64,000 bases of DNA from Eutreptiella sp. 'Long Island Sound 2002' (lineage: Eukaryota; Euglenozoa; Euglenophyceae; Eutreptiales; Eutreptiaceae). The stretch spans positions 187,438,298 through 187,502,297 of the forward strand of contig OZ038380.1 in the NCBI GenBank assembly GCA_964036045.1. The letters are read 5' to 3'. A program made the position numbers and the translations under genes. Below the pieces are notes generated by a model that was not told where the DNA came from, did no database searches, and saw only the letters and a program-made list of their open reading frames with translations. Below, in pieces: positions 1-9,600 of the stretch. Position 1 is the stretch's first letter. Every line of letters starts with the position of its first letter.

Positions 1-1091
1 AGGAGGGGTATATTTCACTCATAGAGTACGGGATATGATGTTTGATAGAGTACGGGATATGAGGTTTGAGACATGAGTCAAGAGGTACGGGATACGAGGT
101 ACGGGATATGCAGTATGTTGTACACAGTGTGAGGTATGGGTGATGTGTTTGGAAATATGGATTATGCGAATTGCGGTGTCAAATGTGGTGTCAGAGTACA
201 GTTTAGGAGGGGTAAATTTCACTCATAGAGTACAGGATATGATGTTTGAGACATGAGTCATGTGGCACGGGATATGAGGTACGGGACATGAGGTGTGTTG
301 TATTGGGTATATGAAATGCAGTGCAGTGTGGGATATGGTGCTATGGTGATATGGTGATATGGCCCGCGCTTCAAGCGCGGGCATTCGCACTAGTTAATAT
401 ATTTAATTGTGGTAAGGTTCGTTCGTTCGTTCGTTCGTCGTAGTTCGTCATACCCAAAAAATCTGCCTAATTGTGCACGCTGCTGCTGGCGCGCGCGCGT
501 GCCCGTCAAATGGCATCTGGCGGAATTGTGATTTCGATTTCTGGCAGGACAAATCGATCTGAAATCATGAATTCATGTCATTTGAATGTACTGTACCATC
601 GATTATCCGGCTATCTGCACGAATAATCCCGCCTGTTGACTTTTGGCGATTTTAGCCAACAGGCAGCAGTGGCGACAGTTCTCTCGCTTATACAGTACGG
701 GATATGAGGTTTGAGACATGAGTCATGAGGTACAGGATACAAGGTACGGGATATACAGTATGTTGTACACAGTGTGAAGCATGGGTGATGTGTTTGGAAA
801 TATGGATTATGCGAATCGCGGTGTCAAATGTGTTGTCAGAGTACAGTTTAGGAGGGGTAAATTTGGCTCCTAGAGTACGGGATATGCTGTTTGAGTGTGG
901 TACGGGATACGAGGTACGGGATATGCGGTATGTTGTACACAGGGTGAGGTATGGGTGATGTGTTTGGAAATATGGATTATGCGAATCGCGGTGTCAAATG
1001 TGGTGTCAGAGTACAGTTTAGGAGGGGTAGGTTTCACTCATAGAGTACGGGATATGATGTTTGAGACATGAGTCAGGTGGGACGGGATATG
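1..1091 (+). repeat. Composite satellite array, plus orientation
   Basis: The array is built from short variants of GAGGTACGGGATA, GGGATATGAGGTTTGAGA and GTGTTTGGAAATATGGATT. It contains a palindrome of 10-bp arms (GCCCGCGCTT, AAGCGCGGGC, 362-382), a TTCG-rich microsatellite at about 417-440, a CGCGCGCG tract near 490, and an AT/CG block ending in TTTTGGCGATTTTAGCCAAC. The order recurs at 3.6-4.4, 15.2-17.2 and, inverted, 17.3-19.9 kb. The period is about 0.65-0.7 kb, with shorter variants lacking the TTCG block. Short open frames here are by-products of the repeat; no gene is supported. Confidence 0.9.
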
Positions 1092-1407
1092 TGTAATGGG
1101 ATTGCCACTGGTAGCGCACGTGCTGATATCCGCGAGATCAAAATGGCAGATCAGCGACGCGTGCACAGCGCATTTAAAGTTTTGTTACTTAGAAAACATT
1201 TCTGGGATGTTATGCTTGCTTGTTGTCCTTGCAGGTACAACAAGCTTATTAAATAATGGCCTTGACTTACATGATGAAGATCATGATTTCGGATTCAAGT
1301 ATTTTTCCTTTGCTGTGTTGAGTACCAGAGTACCACAACAATAGAAGATCGAATCAGTGGCGGGAAAGAAAGTAGACACGGAACCCGTGTAGGTCAAAGC
1401 TATTACA
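1092..1407 (+). repeat. 5' LTR of the 2.48-kb element
   Basis: 316-bp terminal repeat with TG...CA ends and a 6-bp inverted terminus (TGTAAT/ATTACA). It is directly preceded by the TSD ATATG and matches 3259-3574 without length change. Confidence 0.93.
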
Positions 1408-1455
1408 AGCTTGCTTGTACCGTGCCCACCGAACGATTCGGTCTTCAACTGAGCA

Positions 1456-1752
1456 ATGCCCTGTGAGGATTGTGAGCGCTGCAGTTGTCAAGGTGCAGCA
1501 CGTCTGCGAAGAGAACGCGACGAACACCAGAAGACCAGCAAACGGCTTCGGGGAGAGCGGAATCAGCTGCAAGAGGACTTGGTTGAGGAGACAAACACTG
1601 CGCGGCGTTTCCGTTCAGAACGTGATACAGCAGTGCATGAGCTCCGCCGCCTCCGAGACCTCTTTGCGAAAGGTAAACCGCCCTCCCAAAGAAACACGCC
1701 GAAGAAAACCCATTGTGGGAAGAGAGCAGCCAAGGTGCCAGCAAATGCGTGA
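1456..1752 (+). CDS. Small Cys-rich coiled-coil protein inside the non-autonomous LTR element
   Basis: 98 codons from ATG to TGA, 48 bp after the 5' LTR. The N-terminus has a cysteine cluster (CEDCERCSC, residues 3-11). It is followed by about 60 residues rich in Arg, Glu, Gln and Leu in a heptad-like pattern (for example RLRRERDEH and RRFRSERDTAVHELRRL), so a coiled coil is likely. A basic tail with Lys/Arg/Pro ends it. The position right after the LTR is where gag would lie, and a dimerising Gag remnant is one reading; I recognise no family. No pol follows. The compositional bias makes a chance ORF less likely but not excluded. Confidence 0.45.
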   Translation: MPCEDCERCSCQGAARLRRERDEHQKTSKRLRGERNQLQEDLVEETNTARRFRSERDTAVHELRRLRDLFAKGKPPSQRNTPKKTHCGKRAAKVPANA

Positions 1753-3250
1753 GTCCGCGCAGTGCAGAACACCCGGGAATAACAACAGCGCTCAGGAGTG
1801 AGCTACTGAGGAGCCCAGGCGCAGAATGGGAGCGCTGTGCCGGCTGAGAGCGCTAAACGGCTGGCGCTGCTGAGGATATGGCAAATGCACGAAGAGTTCA
1901 GTGAAAGCAGTGCCGTGCGAGGGCGCTGAGGAGTCAGCGCAACGCTGCTGTGAACGACACTGTGGTGAGCGCCAAAGGAGAGCGCCTTGAACAGTGCTAC
2001 GCGCAGCGCTGTGTGCTTGGCCTAAAGCCAGTTGCTTGTTAAGAGGGATACAACCCATTTTCTATTGAACTTGCTAAGTCTCTTTTGAAGTTTCATTTTT
2101 GTGAGGACGCTGTCAGCGCTGGACTGTGTGCGTGTGTGATGCACGCCCAGTGTTTGTGTTTCTGCGCCGGCAGTCAGGGTAGGAGCCAGGGTTTGTCTGT
2201 GCGTGAGCGACCAAGCGTGCGCGTGTGAGTGCGTCTGCCTGCCGCGGACGGCGCTGAAGGCGCCACACACAGGTGTGCGTGTGTGCAGTGGACGGCCTGC
2301 ACTTGCAGAGCGTCGTGTCAGCCTGCTGTTTTTCAAGTGTGTGCGTGCAACGCCAGTGGTGTGTGTGCGTTGCTAAATGCTCTGCCCTTGTATGGTGGCG
2401 CGCTGGAGGTTGCGCTGTGGGTATGAGCGATTGCCAGCACGACTGCAGGGTATGCAGCCATGAGGTTTGTTATTATTGAATATTGTCACAACTGTATGTC
2501 TTCTTTATGTGTTTTAACCTTATGAATCCCTAGGCAGGCTTGCGGCTTCCTGAATCTGATGAGATGATCTGGAATGTCAAAATTGACTCCAACGCTGGTG
2601 TGTTTTTATGCTCTGAGAGGGCTGTAAAAGGCCCTGTTGTCGCAGATATATGTATGGGTTTGTCTCAGTTTTCTTCGTTTTGCTCATTTTTCTTCTACAT
2701 GGAACCTTGTTACTGCAGGCCAAACAAGCACACGCACAACTGCACTGTTGTACAGTACCGTAGCACGGCACTCCATGGCTTTGCTGTGCATGTGCGAACT
2801 GAGTTCAGCCAAACAACACACGTTCTTTTGTTGTTGTTGCCTCAGTTGTGTGCAGTGTGGCCTGTTGTTTTTAAAGCTGCAGGGCTTTGAGAAACATTGC
2901 AGGGTTTTCCCCTAGACTGGGAAACTTTCGCAGGTTTTTCAAAATGGTTGTAGTTTTGAAACCAGGGCAGCATACATTTTATTATATAATTAAACAACTT
3001 CAAGTAGAATTGTTGTTTTTTTTATGTGGTGTGAACCAGTTTAGCAGGGGAGTGTTCACCACACCCCCTGAATGGGAATGGGGTTTTTTGTAGCCAAAGG
3101 TAGAGCAGGCTTTTCCCCAACCCCAAAGATTAGGCACACGTTCTGAATGTCTATTTTGTAGGCATTTAAGAAAATAAGCCAGTGACAACCCCACTAATGG
3201 GTCATGAGTCCAACCATACCTTTGATTTTCCGAGGTATGGCTGAACTTAG
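1753..3250 (+). other. Internal non-coding region of the 2.48-kb element
   Basis: 1.5 kb with no convincing gene. 1750-2000 is rich in AGCGC words; 2100-2420 is rich in GTGTG/TGCGTG. The motif TTAGCAGGGGAGTG occurs at about 3041-3054 and again at the LTR boundary (3247-3260), so the polypurine-tract neighbourhood is duplicated. Confidence 0.6.
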
Positions 3251-3258
3251 CAGGGGAG
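3251..3258 (+). promoter_or_regulatory. Polypurine tract before the 3' LTR
   Basis: CAGGGGAG directly abuts the LTR start TGTAAT. This is where plus-strand DNA synthesis of an LTR element is primed. Confidence 0.6.
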
Positions 3259-3574
3259 TGTAATGGGATTGCCACTGGCAGCGCACGTGCTGATATTCGC
3301 GAGATCAAAATGGCAGATCAGCGACGCGCGCACAGGGCATTTAAAGTTTTGTTACTTAGAAAACATTTCTTGGATCTTATGCTTGCTTGTTGTCCTTGCA
3401 GGTACAACAAGCTTATTCAATAATGGCCTTGACTTACATGATGAAGATCAAGATTTCGGATTCAAGTACTTTTCCTTTGCTGTGTTGAGTACCAGAGTAC
3501 CACAACAATAGAAGATCAAATCGGTGGCGGGAAAGAAAGTAGACACGGAACCCGTGTAGGTCAAAGCTATTACA
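3259..3574 (+). repeat. 3' LTR of the 2.48-kb element
   Basis: Second 316-bp repeat, same ends as 1092-1407, followed directly by the TSD copy ATATG (3575-3579). Confidence 0.93.
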
Positions 3575-4466
3575 ATATGAGGTACGGGACATGAGGTGTG
3601 TTGTATTGGGTATGCGAAATGCGGTGCGGTGTGAGATATGGTGCTATGGTGATATGGTGATATGGCCCACGCTTAAAGCGCGGGCATTCGCACAGTAAAG
3701 ACAGTTTGGGAAGGGTAAATTTCACTCATAGAGTACGGGATATGATGTTTGAGACATGAGTCAGGTGGCACGGGATATGAGGTACGGCACATGAGGTGTG
3801 TTGTATTTGGTATGTGAAATGCGGTGCGGTGAGAGAGATGGTGCGATGGTGATATGGTGATATGGCCCGCGCTTCACGCGCGGGCATTCGCACGGTAAAG
3901 ACAGTTTAGGAGGGGTAAATTTCACTCATAGAGTACGAGATATGATGTTTGAGACATGAGTCAGCTCGCACGGGATATGAGGTACGGCACATGAGGTGTG
4001 TTGTATTGGGTATGCGAAATGCGGTGCGGTGTGAGATATGGTGCTATGGTGATATGGTGATATGGCCCGCGCTTCAAGCGCGGGCATTTGCACTAGTTAA
4101 TATATTTCATTGTGGTATGGTTCGTCGTCGTCGTCGTCGTTGTCGTCGTTCATCATACCCAAAAATATCTTCCCAATTGGGCACGCTGCTGCTGGCGCGC
4201 GCGCGTGCCCGTCAAATGGCATCTGGCGAATTTGCGATTTCGATTTCTGGCACGACAAATCGATCTGAAATCATGGAATCATGTGTTTCAAAAATCTGTA
4301 TGTACTGTACAATCGATTGTCCGGGTATCTGCAGGAATAATCCCGCCTGTTGACTTTTGGCGATTTTAGGCAACAGTTAGCAGTGGCGACAGTTCTCTCG
4401 CTCATAGAGTACGGGATATGAGGATTTAGACATGAGTCATGAGGTACGGGATACGAGGTACGGGAT
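3575..4466 (+). repeat. Composite satellite array between the two LTR insertions
   Basis: Same satellite as 1-1091. Two short variant units (about 3690-3900) carry the GC palindrome followed by GTAAAGACAGTTT instead of the TTCG block. One full unit (about 3900-4460) has a CGT-repeat version of the microsatellite (4122-4150). Confidence 0.88.
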
Positions 4467-4998
4467 TGAAAGTGCTGCCCTGGGTCGTTGAGGGTGCCGG
4501 AGGGCTCGGGGCTGGCAAGACCAGTGGGGCAGGCACGCGAGGAGTCTCCCTGGATGTTGTTATTGGGGGTAGAACCGGATACTCGGACACCAACGGAGGC
4601 GAGAGCAGCGACAACAGAAGCAAGGTCCATGCTGATTGTGGTCCGGCAGAAAATCCCAGTCTATGAAGAAAATTGAGGCGAATTATTCTAAATACATCTG
4701 AGTGTCCAAAACTGTCTGAAAAGATTTAAATCATCCAATTATGTAAAAATGTTTGGCCGATCTGGCCCGCGAGCGCGCGTCAGCGGCATATGGCGATTCC
4801 AGCTAAAATAGCGGAACGCGGCGGATTTACGGGAAATGGACCGCGGAATCAAATCCGGCATATCAGAAATATATAGGAAATATCCTGCGACTGAGCTGCG
4901 AGGCGGCGATTCCGCCGAAGCAAAGAAAATGACCAAAATGTAGCCAATCTGGGCAGAATGTCTGAAAATCTGAGCAGATGGGGCTAGCCGCACTTACA
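4467..4998 (-). repeat. 3' LTR of E1
   Basis: 532 bp. Read on the minus strand it starts TGTAAGTGCGG and ends GCACTTTCA. The first 54 gag codons are present here too and run on into the satellite, as expected if the gag start lies in the LTR. Differences from the 5' copy: 4513, 4574 and 4732. Confidence 0.95.
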
Positions 4999-5008
4999 CT
5001 CCCCCTCC
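4999..5008 (-). promoter_or_regulatory. Polypurine tract of E1
   Basis: GGAGGGGGAG on the minus strand, directly adjoining the TG of the 3' LTR. E2 and E3 have similar G-rich tracts in the same place. Confidence 0.85.
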
Positions 5009-6611
5009 AAAAACACACTGGGGTGTGTCGCTACGTCAACGAAGAACGTAGTGCGGGTAAGTCCCAGAAAAAAATAGAAATGTAGCCTCGATGGGGCGAA
5101 ATCTGCTTGATCTGACCTGATTTGGGCAATTGGCACTGAATAAGGCTGGATGAACCTGAAATGAGACAGAATGAGAAGTGACGAACAGTCCTCCGTGCTG
5201 TAAAACATTAGGTTAGGGGCTAAAAAGCATGTAAACGTATCGAGAATCGATACCAAACCATGCATTGGTTGAGAATGAGGTAGATTATTGGTGGATTGAG
5301 TGGGGGGATCAAGAATTGGAGTGACATCTCAGCGCTCTGGCACAGTTTCGCTGTCGCGGGCACGCTACGGTGTCCTCGCCGAACTCTACATCGTGTTAAT
5401 CCCGCTTTTCTCGTTCTGAAAAGTACAGCATGTGGCTCAGAATTGGCGCATCTGGTGGATGATCACAAGATTCAGCAAAATGAAAATGAATTTGGGCAGA
5501 GATTAAGGGGATGAAGCAATTACAGAGAGGTTAAACAAATACACATGTAGTCTACAGACCCTAAGTGAACCACCGAAGGTAGAGATGTTCTTCTGTCCAC
5601 TTAGATCTAAACAGATCTTCAAGGAATGAGAGGAGATGATAAGGAAATCAATCTAAATTGTCCTAATGTCAGCAAATTCCCTACTAACACTTTCGTTTAG
5701 ACTACAGTTAATATATATTGTCGTTTATTCAGCTCAATTGTGCTTTCCGGCACGTTGGTTCGCGAGCATCGAACAGATTCATTGAAAATGTGGATCATGT
5801 GATGATGCATCATGATGGGACATGATAGCCCTGGATCCTTGGCATGTAACGCGCCGAAGGATCGCTGAAGGCGCTTTACTGACAGTATATAACTGAGAGA
5901 CACCGAATTTACAGTGGCGGTGGTGTCAATCGACTTGGACAAGGCCAATCTTTCGATGGAGTCCCACAAGACACTTGGATTCACCATTCTCGACAGTTTC
6001 AGGTCGGATTGAGCTCACATTGGCGTGTGCCAAAAATACAACGAAGCTTACGGACTTCAGAGATTGCCGTTAGAAGTCCCTAGAGCTCCTATCTGAAGAT
6101 TGTCTGAACAATTGACGTCTGGGTTTCGTACAACAGTGGCAGAATGATGGACAAACCTGAGAAATTCAAGGTAAATTTGAGGATCCTGGATCTGAATCTG
6201 GACTTTGGCGTCAGCATCACAGCAAATGAAGGTGAGATCTGAGTTCCTGGCGTCGCATCTGGTGCAGCCAGTACTACAGGGGGTGCCTGTAGGGGTGAAT
6301 GTCACCGGCCGGTGTTTTGATTATGTACATTTGCTTCCATCTGCACGAGTAGCCAAATTCCAAAGATGCACAGACCAACAGAGACAAGATTACCCCGAAT
6401 CTGCCTAAATTAAGCCTGAGTTTGGTTTTTTCTGAACACGGCAGCACACTCCGTGGCTCTCGGCTTTCGACTTTCGATACGTTACCGAACGGAGACCAAA
6501 GAAAAATGGATTGATTGACGTCAAATTATCAAACATTCGCAGTTCTCCACATCATGACATAAACAGAAAGAATGAACAGTGGATTGAGCAGAATGTGGTA
6601 GGATGGCTTCC
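5009..6611 (-). other. E1 3' non-coding region between pol and the polypurine tract
   Basis: 1.6 kb with no long open frame and no recognisable domain. It is present once, not repeated elsewhere in the window. Confidence 0.7.
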
Positions 6612-9600
6612 TCAATTCGGCCAAGCAGGAATACATGTGACCACCAATCTGTCTGGCCTGGCCCTCGTACGGCTTGGGCGCTGCAAATCAGCGGCCGAAC
6701 TTGAAGCTTGGTCCTCATTTGGCTCCTGGGCTGGCCTGACCGCAGGAGGGGGGATCAACGGATCAGCCCTGGAATGTGGCTGCTGAGGGCCGTAAAAGGC
6801 TGGATCTCGATTCACCACAGGTCGTTTTCCGTCGCTCTTCACTTGTCTGTCTGGTTTCGACAAACAATCTGTCAGGAGTACGCCAATTTCGGGGTGCTTC
6901 TTCAGGAAGTCGATGAACCCCTTGGTGTATCCATGGACAAAAGATTGGGCTGGTTCCCAGTTGTTGTGACTGGAATCAAAGCCCCTCCACTCACACAGAA
7001 ATTCCCATTCGCCCTTGGCGTCACGTCTTGCTTCAACAAGCCTCTTGAGTTCGTACTTCCCCCCTTCGATGACCCGATCAGACAAATGTTTCGCAGTCCA
7101 AAAAAGGGGTTTAACTCGATCCTTGGGGGAGGGGATCTCTCTCTTGAGGCGATCGCCCGAAACGTCAATTTCCTTGCTGACATCCACACGAATCCTCCAC
7201 CTGTTCTCACCAAGACGCGCTGTAACAGCGAATGGCCCCTCCCACAAGGGAAGAAGCTTGTCATCTCCGTCCAGGGTGGTTTCGGATTTTCGAAGCCAAA
7301 CTCGATCATCGACTTCAAAATTGTGGGGGTTTTTTCGACCTTGATTTTGAACCCAAAGCCAGTCAGCTTGATGCTTCTCGATTAATTTCGACACAGTTTT
7401 ATCTGCTCGTTGGACTTCGTCCAAAAACAGCGAAGCATCTTTACAGGGGCGAGGATTATTCAACGGCATGTTCCACCAACACTTCTTTCGTCCAAAGACA
7501 ATTTCATTTGGAGAAAGGCCATGATACAAAGGCGTGTTGTGGTAACGGCGAAGCAATGCGAAGAGAACTTCCATCCAATGGAAATCCTTTTCACTCGCGA
7601 GCTCCTTACGAAGCATATTAATAATTGAGCGGCCGGCTCTTTCGCCAGGCAGCGCTCGATGCGAGTGGATTTCACATCGGAGGTGGTGGATTCCAAGGCG
7701 AGCACACGATTCTCTCCACCATTCGGAGGTGTACTCTTTGCCTGAATCCGTCACCACCTCGGATGGGACGTCCCAGCCTCCCATCCAGGTCTGCGCGCAC
7801 CATTTGGCGGCAGCCTTGCCAGTCATCGACTCAATGTTGCAAGGCAACACTTGAATGTAGCCGGAATGACGGCACTGAATGAGGAGCACACCATTGACTT
7901 TTTTATTAGTCCAATGGCACTCTTCGTCATCGAGCTCACCGAGATAGAAGAAATCACTGGTGACTCTGTTAAAGAGGCGCTCCGGAATAGGATGAGGCCT
8001 CAGATGGCCGTGCTTCTTCGCGCTGGGAGGCGTCGAGACAGCACATTGGGCACATCCGGCGGCTACTTTCATGCAGTGAGTATATAGCCGTGAGCCAAAC
8101 AACCTATGTTTAATCATCGACCACAGTCGACGGCCATGTGCGTGGGGGGACTCCCATTTATGCCACCAGTTTAACACTCGGGGGGCTAGGGCATCTGGCA
8201 CACACAATTTACCCTCCATCCACAGCTTCCCCCCATCCAACGAGTACTCAGGAAAAATCCCATCCTTGTGAGCATCTTTGGATTTGAGATTTCCAAAGAC
8301 CTCTTTAAACATGGGATCCTGCAGGTAATCGGACGTCCAGTCACGGATTATCAGGGAATCTTTAGGCAGGGGTGGAGTTTTGGCCGGATCTCGACGCTTA
8401 ATGCCCTGGATCAACCGAAATCGACTTACTTGTCGGGTATAGTCAAACCGTTTCACATTCCCTGAGGAGGGATCGGTGACTTTTTCCACGACTTTCAGTG
8501 TTTTGGTGCAGATCTCATGAGCATGCGCCGGATCTGTGATGGCCGTGATGTCGTGACACGGCAATGCGTGCTGTTTAACAGCGCACTGCATGCATGCACG
8601 TCGAATGAGTTTCTTTTCTTCCTGATCCCATTCGATGATGACATGGCGGTCCTGCTCCGTACCATGGATGTTGGTACTTTGCAGCCCCTCTGAGGCGGGG
8701 TAAGCCCATCGGCTCAGAGCATCCGCTACCGTGTTATGTTTTCCAGGCAAATACGACACATGGAGGTCAAACAGAGAGAGAAATTCGTGCCATCTGGCCC
8801 GTCGACCAGCTGGGCTCGCGACAGTATCAATGTGTTCGGTGGCCCAATACTCCAGAGATCGATGATCCGTCAGGACCTCGACTCGATTGGTGCCAACCCA
8901 CGATTGGTACTTTTTTAAAGCACAGATTATGGCGTAGGTTTCTTGCTCACGTGGCGACCATTGCATTTGGCGTGGGGCTAGCTTCCGAGACCAAAATGCA
9001 AGAGGGTAATGATCGCCGGTGGCCTCATCAACCTGTTCAAGAACAGCTCCGATCGCGTACCTAGAAGCGTCGGTTCTAATGTAGAAGGGTCGGTCAAATT
9101 GGGGCACATGCAACGTGGCGACTTCGCAGACGGCTGCCTTCAAGTGATGGAAGGCCTCCTCGCACTCGTCAGTCCACTTGACACGAACCTTTGAACCTGC
9201 CTTGCCCGCATCTCTCCCTACCTTCAATAATTCAGTGAGGGGGGCAGCAAATTTGGCATATTTCGGCACAAAAGTGTGGTAAAAGTTGCAACAACCCAGG
9301 AATCCTCTCAACTCCGTAATCGTCTCAGGGCGCTTCCACTTCTGAATAGCGACGAGCTTCCCTGGACTGGGTCGTCGGGTGCCATTCTCTAGGAGAGAAC
9401 CACAAAATTCGACTGATTTTAAAAATAATTTTCCCTTCTTTGGCCCACAAATCAGCTGATTGGCGTCAAGAATGTCCAAAACTTGGTTCAGCTGCTTCTC
9501 ATGTAGGGCCACCAGCTCGGCTTCGGTCAGTCCCTCCCCTTCCGTCGCGATGATTATGTCATCTATGTACACACTCACGAAGGCACGAAGCTCAGGATGG

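Larger units (their letters stand above)
1092..3574 (+). mobile_element. Non-autonomous LTR retrotransposon (TRIM/LARD-like), complete
   Basis: Two 316-bp direct repeats (1092-1407 and 3259-3574) start TGTAAT and end ATTACA. They flank 1851 bp of internal DNA with no reverse transcriptase or integrase. The element is bounded by the 5-bp target duplication ATATG (1087-1091 and 3575-3579). Removing it and one ATATG restores a normal satellite segment. A purine tract (CAGGGGAG) abuts the second LTR, which sets the plus orientation. No standard TGG primer site follows the first LTR. I count 11 differences between the LTRs (about 96.5% identity), so it is older than E1. Mobilisation would need enzymes from another element. 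Confidence 0.9.
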
